Source: an uncultured Collinsella sp. (GTDB lineage Bacteria; Actinomycetota; Coriobacteriia; Coriobacteriales; Coriobacteriaceae). From it: a stretch of DNA of 39,575 nt. A program made the position numbers and the translations under genes. Numbering within the stretch: the stretch's first letter is position 1; the number at the start of each line of letters is the position of its first letter. Shown one piece after another: positions 27,823 to 35,911 of the stretch. The notes under the pieces were generated by a model. That model was not told where the DNA came from. It searched no databases and saw only the letters and a program-made list of their open reading frames with translations. The stretch spans positions 1 through 39,575 of the forward strand of contig UQSB01000017.1 of NCBI GenBank assembly GCA_900543505.1, given 5' to 3'.

Positions 27823-28743
27823 GTGGCAACTCAGAAATTCACCGGCGTTATCCCTCCCGTCGTTGTTCCCGATACCGAAGATCACCAGCTCGATGTTGCC
27901 TCCTTTGAGCGCAGCATCAACCGCATGATCGATGCCGGCGTCGATGGCCTGTTCTTCTTGGGCTCTTCGGGTGAGGTCGTTTTCTCCACCGACGAGCGTC
28001 GTCGCCAGATCATCGCCGAGGCCGTCCGCATCGTCGACCACCGCGTGCCTGTTCTGGTCGGCATCATCGATACCGAGACCGAGCGCATGATTGAGCACGG
28101 CAAGGTCGCTCAGGAGCTGGGCGCCGATGCCCTCGTCGCCACCTGCCCGTTCTATGCCCTGCAGGGCATGACCGAGGTCGAGGAGCACTTCCGCATCCTG
28201 CACGAGGAGCTTGACCTGCCCATCTTTGCCTATGATATCCCCGTCTGCGTTCACACCAAGCTCCCCTGGAAGCTCCTTGCCAAGCTCGGCGCCGAGGGCG
28301 TCCTTGCTGGCGTCAAGGATTCCTCGGGTGATGACATCTCGTTCCGCTACCTCGTTCAGGAGAACGAGAAGAACGGCCATCCGATGAGCATCCTCACCGG
28401 CCACGAGGTTGTTGTCGACGGCGCTTACCTCGGTGGCGCCGACGGCTCTGTCCCGGGTCTCGCCAACGTTGAGCCCGAGGGCTACGTTCGTCAGTGGAAG
28501 GCCGCTCAGGCTGGTGACTGGGCTACCGTCAAGGCCGAGCAGGATCGCCTCAATGAGATTTCGCACATCTGGGATGTCACCTCGGGCGTCCAGGGCTATG
28601 CCGGTGGCGTCGGCGCCTTCAAGACCGCTATGAACCTCATGGGTATCTTCGACAGCCCGACCATGCCGCGCCCGGTGAAGGCCATGACCGGCGAGAACGT
28701 CGAGGCTATTAGGAAGGTCCTCCAGGACAACGGCCTCCTGTAA
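27823..28743 (+). CDS. nanA: N-acetylneuraminate lyase (DapA/NanA family)
   Basis: Class I aldolase cleaving N-acetylneuraminate to ManNAc and pyruvate in the cytoplasm. In this 306-residue TIM barrel the Schiff-base lysine is K165 (GVKDSSGD) and the catalytic tyrosine is Y137 (FAYDIP), the same numbers as in E. coli NanA. The substrate carboxylate loop is GSSGE near 47. GTG 27823 follows AAGGAG by six bases; an upstream frame from 27739 overlaps the esterase gene and lacks a site. The same family includes dihydrodipicolinate synthases, but adjacent nanK and nanE and the importer favour the lyase. Codon bias is strong, like that of gap. Confidence 0.87.
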   Translation: MATQKFTGVIPPVVVPDTEDHQLDVASFERSINRMIDAGVDGLFFLGSSGEVVFSTDERRRQIIAEAVRIVDHRVPVLVGIIDTETERMIEHGKVAQELGADALVATCPFYALQGMTEVEEHFRILHEELDLPIFAYDIPVCVHTKLPWKLLAKLGAEGVLAGVKDSSGDDISFRYLVQENEKNGHPMSILTGHEVVVDGAYLGGADGSVPGLANVEPEGYVRQWKAAQAGDWATVKAEQDRLNEISHIWDVTSGVQGYAGGVGAFKTAMNLMGIFDSPTMPRPVKAMTGENVEAIRKVLQDNGLL

Positions 28744-28773
28744 AGCTTTCCCAGGCACCCGACCTCGCCGTTC

Positions 28774-28818
28774 AACCGTGTGGCCATGACTATTAGGTCA
28801 ATGGCCACACGGTTTCTC
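28774..28818 (+). terminator. Large stem-loop after nanA
   Basis: A perfect 14-bp stem, AACCGTGTGGCCAT / ATGGCCACACGGTT, can be lengthened by TGAC/GTCA pairing in the loop. TTTCTC follows, so it is probably a terminator, possibly leaky. Confidence 0.75.
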
Positions 28819-28882
28819 GGCGATCTTGGGCACCAGGAAAACCTTTACTGCGCTGTGACGGCTAGCCTGACGGCGCATTTCC

Positions 28883-28888
28883 TATAGT
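28883..28888 (+). promoter_or_regulatory. -10-like element ahead of nanK
   Basis: TATAGT lies 28 bases before the nanK ATG, after the nanA terminator. A convincing -35 was not found; CTGACG and TGACGG are badly spaced. Confidence 0.25.
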
Positions 28889-28915
28889 TGTTTTTTATCT
28901 CCGAAGGAGAGCGAC

Positions 28916-29881
28916 ATGGAGAACAAGTACGTCTGTTCTGTCGATATCGGCGGAACTAAGATCGCGACTGCCATCATGGAGTACCCGGCTGACGGTAGTG
29001 TGCCCCATCCCGTTTTTGAGGCCGAGGTTCCCACCGAGGCCCAAGAGGGCGGCGAGGCCGTCTTCCAGCGTATCGAGGCGTCCATCAAGGCTGCTCTCGA
29101 GGCGAATCCCGATGTCGAGGTCCTTGGCGTCGGTATCGGTGCCGCCGGCGTCGTCGATCCCAAGACGGGCGCCATCGCGTATGCCAATGAGATCATGCCC
29201 GGCTGGTCCGGCGTTCAGTTGGGGCCGCGTCTGCGCGAGGATCTCGGTCTTCCCGTTGCCGTTGTAGGCGACGTGCAAGCTCATGCTCTGGGCGAGGCCC
29301 ACTGGGGCGTCGGCAAGGGCAAGTTCTCCGTCTTGTGTCTTGGCATCGGTACGGGCATCGGCGGCGCATATGTCGAGAACGGCCGCGTGATGCAGGGCTT
29401 CCATGGTGCTGCTGGCCATATGGGCCACATCGAGTGCTCGGCTGCCGCCGGCATTCCCTGCGCCTGCGGGCGTTCCGGCCATCTGGAGTCGGTTGCTTCG
29501 GGCACTTCCATTGGTCGTATGTACGATGAGCGCTTTGGCCGTGTCGACCCCAGCCGTCCTTCGGTCGGTCGCGATGTGAACGACCTGTGCCGTGCAGGCG
29601 ACGCAAAGGCGACCGAGGTCATCCATGATGCCGGCTTTGCGTTGGGTGCCAGCTTGGGCTCGCTCGCTAACATCCTGGACCCTGAGGTCATCGTGCTTTC
29701 GGGCGGCGTGATTCACCAAGGTCCCGATTGGCGTTCGCAGACGTGGAAGGATTCGGTGCACGAGGGCTATGCCAGCCAGGCGCTCGATCCGCTTCAGGAC
29801 ACGCCGATCCTCATCGGTTCTCTGGAGGGCGATGCTCCGCTCATCGGTGCCGCTGAGCATCTTCTTGCCTCGTTGAAGTAA
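28916..29881 (+). CDS. nanK: ROK-family sugar kinase, probable N-acetylmannosamine kinase
   Basis: Would phosphorylate ManNAc to ManNAc-6-phosphate. The 321 residues show the ATP phosphate motif DIGGTK (10-15), the second phosphate loop LGIGTGIGGAYVENG and the ROK signature region GHMGHIECSAAAGIPCACGRSGHLE. In that region the usual Glu of the GExGH substrate motif reads His, and the last zinc-ligand Cys of CxCGxxGC is His. There is no N-terminal helix-turn-helix, so it is a kinase rather than a ROK repressor. ATG 28916 follows GAAGGAGAG. It lies between nanA and nanE; glucokinase specificity is the main alternative. Confidence 0.82.
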   Translation: MENKYVCSVDIGGTKIATAIMEYPADGSVPHPVFEAEVPTEAQEGGEAVFQRIEASIKAALEANPDVEVLGVGIGAAGVVDPKTGAIAYANEIMPGWSGVQLGPRLREDLGLPVAVVGDVQAHALGEAHWGVGKGKFSVLCLGIGTGIGGAYVENGRVMQGFHGAAGHMGHIECSAAAGIPCACGRSGHLESVASGTSIGRMYDERFGRVDPSRPSVGRDVNDLCRAGDAKATEVIHDAGFALGASLGSLANILDPEVIVLSGGVIHQGPDWRSQTWKDSVHEGYASQALDPLQDTPILIGSLEGDAPLIGAAEHLLASLK

Positions 29882-29897
29882 ACGTATCTGCTGTAGG

Positions 29898-29928
29898 AGC
29901 CTCCCGAGACAACACGCCTCGGGAGGCT
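29898..29928 (+). other. Stem-loop between nanK and nanE
   Basis: Perfect 11-bp arms AGCCTCCCGAG / CTCGGGAGGCT flank a 9-base loop, followed by GTTCTG. It is terminator-shaped but T-poor. Confidence 0.65.
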
Positions 29929-29951
29929 GTTCTGAGAAAGGTTGCAGCCTT

Positions 29952-30638
29952 ATGACCGTCGATCCTTTGATTCAATCCCTGAAGGGCAAGCTCGTCGTGA
30001 GCGTTCAGGCGTATATGGGCGAGCCGCTTCGTACGCCCGAGACCATGGCTCAAATGTCTCGCGCTTGCGAGCTTGGCGGCGCCGCCGCCATTCGCTGTCA
30101 GGGCCTTGCCGACATTGCCGCCATTAAGGGTCGCTGTGAGGTTCCTGTTATCGGCCTGTGGAAGGATGGGCACGAGGGCGTTTACATCACGCCGACGCTG
30201 CGTCACGCTCGCGCCTGCGTTGCCGCGGGTGCCGATATCGTGGCGATCGATGCCACCGATCGTCCGCGTCCCGATGGCAAGACCGTCGAGGACACCTTCC
30301 GTCCGCTGCACGAGGAGGGTGTGCTCCTGATGGCGGATTGTGCCACCATCGAGGACATTCGCCGTGCGGTTGATATGGGCTTCGACCTTGTATCCACCAC
30401 GCTTTCTCATGGTGTCGCCGCCATCGACTGCACCATGGCCGATGGCCCCGATCTTCCGCTTCTGCGTCAGGCGACCGAGGAATTCCCCGGTCTTCCCATC
30501 ATCTGCGAGGGCCGTGTGCACACGCCCGAGGAGGCTCGCGCCGCGATCGATGCTGGCGCTTGGGCCGTTGTCGTCGGCACTGCCATCACGCATCCCACGA
30601 GTATTACGAGTTGGTTCAAGGCTGCGCTTGAGGCGTAA
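29952..30638 (+). CDS. nanE: N-acetylmannosamine-6-phosphate 2-epimerase
   Basis: Converts ManNAc-6-P to GlcNAc-6-P, the last dedicated step of sialic acid breakdown before NagA and NagB. The 228-residue TIM barrel carries the N-terminal KLVVSVQA strand, RTPETMAQMSRACELGGAAAIR, the proposed catalytic lysine K71 in GLWKDGH and glutamate E186 in ICEGRVHTPEEA. The C-terminal phosphate loop is AVVVGTAITHP. Length is typical. ATG 29952 follows AAAGG at a slightly long distance. It is the last gene of the island; a terminator follows at 30690-30726. Confidence 0.92.
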   Translation: MTVDPLIQSLKGKLVVSVQAYMGEPLRTPETMAQMSRACELGGAAAIRCQGLADIAAIKGRCEVPVIGLWKDGHEGVYITPTLRHARACVAAGADIVAIDATDRPRPDGKTVEDTFRPLHEEGVLLMADCATIEDIRRAVDMGFDLVSTTLSHGVAAIDCTMADGPDLPLLRQATEEFPGLPIICEGRVHTPEEARAAIDAGAWAVVVGTAITHPTSITSWFKAALEA

Positions 30639-30665
30639 GACAGGCCTCGTATCCGCTCGGGGCGG

Positions 30666-30671
30666 TATACT
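30666..30671 (+). promoter_or_regulatory. -10-like element upstream of rapZ
   Basis: TATACT lies just past nanE. Transcription from it would begin near 30678, before the hairpin at 30690-30719. No good -35 was recognised. Confidence 0.3.
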
Positions 30672-30689
30672 CAATATAGGCAATTGACC

Positions 30690-30726
30690 GCGCGGGATCC
30701 GGGTTGCTGGGTCCCGCGCTTGTTTT
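30690..30726 (+). terminator. Terminator between the nan island and rapZ
   Basis: GCGCGGGATCC and GGGTCCCGCGC form an 11-bp stem with one G-U around an 8-base loop, followed by TTGTTTT. It ends right at the ribosome site of rapZ (GGGAGG, 30728-30733), so it could also act as an attenuator for rapZ. Confidence 0.8.
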
Positions 30727-30739
30727 CGGGAGGCAACAC

Positions 30740-31660
30740 ATGCAAAAGGGAGATGCCATGGATGCGGCGGAGCGCTCGGAGCGCATCCCCGATATCGTCA
30801 TCATCACCGGAATGTCCGGATCGGGCCGCACGCAGGCCATGCACGTGTTCGAGGACATGGGCTATTTTTGCATCGATAACCTGCCTCCGCGTCTGATCGC
30901 CCAGCTTGCCGAGCTCGTCGGCATCAATACGGGCGTGGGCAGGCATCTCGCCGTCACCTGCGATTTGCGTAGCCAGGGACTGTTTGACGAGTTGCTCGAT
31001 GCGGTCGCCGCGCTCGAAGAACGCGAGATGAGCTGCGACATCGTGTTCCTAGAGGCTTCTGACGAGGTGCTGATCCGTCGTTATAGCGAAAACCGCCGCC
31101 GTCATCCCATTGCCAAACCGGGGGAGACTACGGCCGATGCCATTCAGCGCGAGCGCCTTCAGCTGCAGGGCGTGCGCGATCGAGCCGATATGATTATCGA
31201 CACGAGCCGTCTGCGCACCTCTGCGCTGCGCAACAAGCTACGTATGGCATTTTCCGAACTGTCCGACCAACAGCTCATGGACGTCCATGTGTTCTCGTTT
31301 GGCTTTAAGCACGGCATGCCCGTCGAGGCGGACATTATGATCGACGTCCGCTTCCTGCCCAATCCGTTCTACGATCCCGAGATGCGCACGATGACCGGTC
31401 TCGATAAAAAGGTCTCGGATTTTGTTCTGGACCATCCCAAGACGCAGGAGTTTTGGAAGGCTTGGACACGGCTACTCGATACGGTGATGCCGGGCTATAT
31501 CGCGGAGGGTAAACCGCAGCTTTCTATCGCCATCGGCTGCACGGGCGGACAGCACCGTAGCGTCGCCATTGCCGAGGCCACGGCCCGTTACCTGGAAGGC
31601 GCCCAGTATCACGTGAGCATCTCCCACCGCGATCTGTCGCGCGCCAACACGAAGGCATAG
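30740..31660 (+). CDS. rapZ: RapZ/YvcJ-family nucleotide-binding protein
   Basis: P-loop protein family. In E. coli it is an RNA adapter controlling GlmS; in Gram-positives the role is less clear. The 306 residues have the P-loop GMSGSGRT near 24-31, with Arg instead of the Walker lysine, then MGYFCIDNLPPRL, DVRFLPNPFY and the C-terminal AIGCTGGQHRSVAIAE motif of the family. Two starts are possible, ATG 30740 (GGGAGG upstream) and ATG 30758 (AAAGGGAG upstream); the first is listed. whiA follows 6 bases after the stop. The usual yvcK gene is not between them. Confidence 0.92.
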   Translation: MQKGDAMDAAERSERIPDIVIITGMSGSGRTQAMHVFEDMGYFCIDNLPPRLIAQLAELVGINTGVGRHLAVTCDLRSQGLFDELLDAVAALEEREMSCDIVFLEASDEVLIRRYSENRRRHPIAKPGETTADAIQRERLQLQGVRDRADMIIDTSRLRTSALRNKLRMAFSELSDQQLMDVHVFSFGFKHGMPVEADIMIDVRFLPNPFYDPEMRTMTGLDKKVSDFVLDHPKTQEFWKAWTRLLDTVMPGYIAEGKPQLSIAIGCTGGQHRSVAIAEATARYLEGAQYHVSISHRDLSRANTKA

Positions 31661-31666
31661 GCCTGC

Positions 31667-32596
31667 ATGTCGTTTACCGCTGAGGTGCGCGACGAGCTTG
31701 CGCGCTGCGAACCCGAATGTGAATACTGCGACTTGTCGACACTTGCCGCCCTCACGCGCGTGAGTGGTACGCTCTCGCTTACCGGCTCTGGGCGGTATCG
31801 TTTGACGGTTGCGACTGAGACGGGAGCCGTCGCACGCACGATGATCACGCTGACACATCGCATCCTTAAGCTCAAAACGGAATTCACCGTTCGTAAATCG
31901 GTCTTGCATAAGGTCCGTAATTATCTCATTACCCTGCCCGATCAACCCGACCTGGACAAGGCTCTGGTGCTGCTGGGCATTCTAGACCGCAGGGGAGGGC
32001 TCGTCGCTGGTGTTCCCCGACACATCGTTGCCCGTCCCTGCTGCAGGCTTGCCTACATCCGCGGCGCGCTCATCGCGGGTGGCTTCGTGGCCGATCCGCG
32101 CGGCGATTTTCATTTGGAGATCGCGGTGCAGGGCGAGCAATATGCTAAGGGGCTTTGCGACCTGTTGGGGCAGATTGGGGTCCATGCTCGTGTTAATGCA
32201 CGGCGGGGGTCATATGCCGTGTACATTAAGAGCGCCGAGGAAATCGAGCATCTATTAAAGCTGATTGGTGCCAAGCGCAGCGTTGCCGAGATTGAGGAGG
32301 CGCGCGCGGTCAAGTTGGTTAAGAACGATGTGAACCGTCGCGTGAACGCCGAGCTCGCCAACCAGACCAGAAGCGCCGGTGCTGCCCAACATCAGCTTGC
32401 GCTTATCGATGAGCTCGAGCAGCGCGGCCTTCGCGATGCGCTTCCGGATGCCTTGGCGGTCTTTTGCGACCTGCGCGAGCGCTATCCCGATCTGTCGCTG
32501 CGTGATTTAGGGGAGATGGCTGACCCTCCCTTGTCGAAGTCGGCCCTCTACCATCGTGTTTTACGTCTTGAAAAGCTCATTGAAGCAAACAAGTAG
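31667..32596 (+). CDS. whiA: WhiA, LAGLIDADG-like DNA-binding protein
   Basis: Conserved Gram-positive regulator, known in Streptomyces for sporulation control and in Bacillus for cell division. The 309-residue protein opens with MSFTAEVRDELARCEP, followed by a degenerate LAGLIDADG-type domain (RLAYIRGALIAGGFVADPR, about 120-140). A C-terminal helix-turn-helix region follows (LRDLGEMADPPLSKSALYHRVLRLEKL, about 280-305). The ATG at 31667 has no strong ribosome site; coupling to rapZ is probable. Length agrees with the family. Confidence 0.94.
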   Translation: MSFTAEVRDELARCEPECEYCDLSTLAALTRVSGTLSLTGSGRYRLTVATETGAVARTMITLTHRILKLKTEFTVRKSVLHKVRNYLITLPDQPDLDKALVLLGILDRRGGLVAGVPRHIVARPCCRLAYIRGALIAGGFVADPRGDFHLEIAVQGEQYAKGLCDLLGQIGVHARVNARRGSYAVYIKSAEEIEHLLKLIGAKRSVAEIEEARAVKLVKNDVNRRVNAELANQTRSAGAAQHQLALIDELEQRGLRDALPDALAVFCDLRERYPDLSLRDLGEMADPPLSKSALYHRVLRLEKLIEANK

Positions 32597-32605
32597 TTTA
32601 AAGTA

Positions 32606-32636
32606 TTGACGTATATACGGATTTAGCTGCTATTTT
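32606..32636 (+). promoter_or_regulatory. Promoter for gap
   Basis: TTGACG (32606-32611) and an extended -10, TGCTATTTT (TATTTT at 32631-32636), are 19 bases apart in an unusually AT-rich gap between whiA and gap. A second -10-like TATATT lies at 32712-32717, with a poor -35. Confidence 0.55.
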
Positions 32637-32789
32637 ATTCTTTAAAACGTTTTAACGTAAATTTGATTTTCAATTTCGAGCATTCTCGTGAAATTCAAGT
32701 CAAAAAAAAGGTATATTAGGCGAGTGGTTAGTTTGTGGGCCTCAACGGCGGGCGCTGTAGCTTGCGGGGGCCTTACGAAAGGAGACACA

Positions 32790-33815
32790 ATGGCAGTAAA
32801 GGTTGCTATTAACGGCTTCGGTCGCATCGGTCGTCTGGCTTTCCGTCAGATGTTCGGTCATGAGGGCTCCGAGATTGTCGCTATCAACGACCTCACCTCT
32901 CCCGATATGCTCGCTTACCTGCTGAAGTACGACTCCACGCAGGGCAACTACGCTCGCGATCACGAGGTCGTTGCTGGCGAGGATTCCATCACCGTTGACG
33001 GCAAGGAGATCAAGATCTACAAGGAGGCCGACGCCAACAACCTGCCTTGGGGCGACCTCGACGTCGACGTCGTTCTCGAGTGCACCGGCTTCTACACCAG
33101 CAAGGCTAAGGCTCAGGCCCACATCAACGCTGGCGCCAAGAAGGTCGTCATCTCCGCTCCGGCCGGCAGCGATCTGCCCACCATCGTGTACAACGTCAAC
33201 CACGAGACGCTGACCGCTGAGGACAACATCATCTCCGCTGCTTCCTGCACCACCAACTGCCTCGCCCCGATGGCCAAGGGTCTGAACGACTTCGCTCCCA
33301 TCGTGTCCGGCATCATGACCACCATTCACGCCTGGACCGGCGACCAGATGCCGCTCGACGGCCCGCAGCGCAAGGGCAACAAGCGTCGTAGCCGCGCCTG
33401 CGCCGTCAACATCGTCCCCAACACCACCGGTGCTGCCAAGGCTATCGGCCTGGTTCTCCCCGAGCTCAACGGTAAGCTCATCGGTGCCGCCCAGCGCGTC
33501 CCGACGCCGACCGGCTCCATCACCAACCTCTACGCTGTCGTTGACAAGAAGGTCACCGTCGACGAGGTCAACGCCGCTATGAAGGCCTACGCTTCCACCA
33601 TCTCCGAGACCTTCGGTTACAACGAGGACGACATCGTCTCCACCGACATCATCGGCGAGACCCACGGCTCCATCTTCGACGCCACTCAGACCATGTGCTC
33701 TGACCTCGGCAACGGCCAGACCCTCGTTCAGGTCACCTCTTGGTACGACAACGAGAACTCTTACACCTCTCAGATGGTCCGCACCATCAAGTACTTCGAG
33801 AAGTTCGTTGCTTAA
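32790..33815 (+). CDS. gap: Glyceraldehyde-3-phosphate dehydrogenase, NAD-type
   Basis: Oxidises glyceraldehyde-3-P to 1,3-bisphosphoglycerate in glycolysis. The 341 residues have the Rossmann motif INGFGRIGRLAFRQ, the NAD-selective aspartate in AINDLTS, the catalytic C153 in SAASCTTNC, the catalytic His in TIHAWTGDQ (most homologues read HAYT) and the C-terminal SWYDNENSYTSQMVRT. ATG 32790 follows AAAGGAG. It has its own promoter region and its own terminator before pgk. Codon use is extremely biased, as expected for a very abundant enzyme. Confidence 0.97.
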   Translation: MAVKVAINGFGRIGRLAFRQMFGHEGSEIVAINDLTSPDMLAYLLKYDSTQGNYARDHEVVAGEDSITVDGKEIKIYKEADANNLPWGDLDVDVVLECTGFYTSKAKAQAHINAGAKKVVISAPAGSDLPTIVYNVNHETLTAEDNIISAASCTTNCLAPMAKGLNDFAPIVSGIMTTIHAWTGDQMPLDGPQRKGNKRRSRACAVNIVPNTTGAAKAIGLVLPELNGKLIGAAQRVPTPTGSITNLYAVVDKKVTVDEVNAAMKAYASTISETFGYNEDDIVSTDIIGETHGSIFDATQTMCSDLGNGQTLVQVTSWYDNENSYTSQMVRTIKYFEKFVA

Positions 33816-33850
33816 TTTAGCTTTTAGCGAATAGCTCGTTGAGCGTCTAA

Positions 33851-33899
33851 AGAAGGGCGCGGCCTTATAGGGCTTACACCCTAGGGTCGCGCCCTTTTT
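33851..33899 (+). terminator. Rho-independent terminator after gap
   Basis: AAGGGCGCG and CGCGCCCTT form a 9-bp outer stem, with further inner pairing around CCTTATAGGG and a T5 tail. It separates gap from pgk, but no clear new promoter follows, so some read-through is likely. Confidence 0.88.
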
Positions 33900-33909
33900 A
33901 TAGGAAATC

Positions 33910-33932
33910 GTCTGCCGTAATGGGAGGCAGAC
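33910..33932 (+). other. Hairpin in the pgk leader
   Basis: GTCTGCC / GGCAGAC with a 9-base loop, ending about 10 bases before the pgk ribosome site. A minor stability or regulatory element is possible. Confidence 0.45.
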
Positions 33933-33955
33933 ACGTACGAAAGGTAGAAGCAAAC

Positions 33956-35138
<1,183 letters not shown>

Positions 35139-35146
<8 letters not shown>

Positions 35147-35906
35147 TCGCACCCTTCTTATCGCTGGTAACTGGAAGATGAACAACGACGTCGCCGAGGC
35201 CGCCAAGCTCGCCGACGAGCTGGCTCAGGCTCTGCCCGAGGTTCCGGCTGGCGTCGAGGTGCTCGTCTGCCCTCCGACCATTGACATCACCACGGTTCAT
35301 GACCGCATTCAGGCTGCCCCCATCGCCCTCGGTGCACAGAACGTGTACTGGGAGGCCAAGGGTGCCTTCACCGGTGAGTCCTCTTGCGACATGCTCAAGT
35401 CCGCTGGCTGCACCTACTGCATCATCGGTCACTCCGAGCGTCGTGACTACTTCCACGAGACCGACGAGGACCAGAACAAGAAGGCCAAGGCCCTCGTTGC
35501 CGCCGGTCTTGTCCCCGTCTTCTGCTGCGGCGAGTCCCTCGAGGTCCGCGAGGCCGGTACCTATGTCGAGCACGTCGTGAACCAGGTCAAGGCTGGTCTC
35601 GAGGGTCTCGAGATCACCTGCCCCAAGCAGGTCGTCGTCGCCTACGAGCCCATCTGGGCTATCGGCACCGGCAAGACCGCTACCGCCGAGGACGCTCAGG
35701 AGGTCTGCGGCGCTATCCGTGAGACCCTCAAGGAGATGTTCGGCGAGGAGCTCGCAAACGGCATCCGCGTTCTCTATGGTGGCTCTGCCAAGCCCGGCAA
35801 CATCGCCGAGCTCGTCGCCAAGCCCGACGTTGACGGCGCACTCGTGGGCGGCGCTTCGCTCAAGGCTGCCGACTTCGCCTCTATGGTCGTTAAGGCAGGC
35901 GAGTAG
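35139..35906 (+). CDS. tpiA: Triosephosphate isomerase
   Basis: Interconverts dihydroxyacetone-P and glyceraldehyde-3-P. The 255-residue barrel shows N11/K13 in AGNWKMN, the catalytic His in IIGHSERR, the catalytic Glu in AYEPIWAIGTGK and the phosphate loop LYGGSAKP. The start at 35139 overlaps the pgk stop; a frame beginning at 35076 would run through pgk and is rejected. GGAGTGGAGG upstream serves as ribosome site. gpmI starts 5 bases after the stop. Confidence 0.97.
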
Positions 35907-35911
35907 GACAT

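Noticed and set aside
27823..28743. Dihydrodipicolinate synthase (dapA) as identity of nanA
   Set aside because: Y137/K165 numbering, position between an importer and nanK/nanE, and lack of lysine-pathway neighbours favour the sialic acid lyase.
28916..29881. ROK transcriptional repressor as the island's regulator
   Set aside because: The protein begins directly with the kinase ATP motif and has no N-terminal DNA-binding domain.
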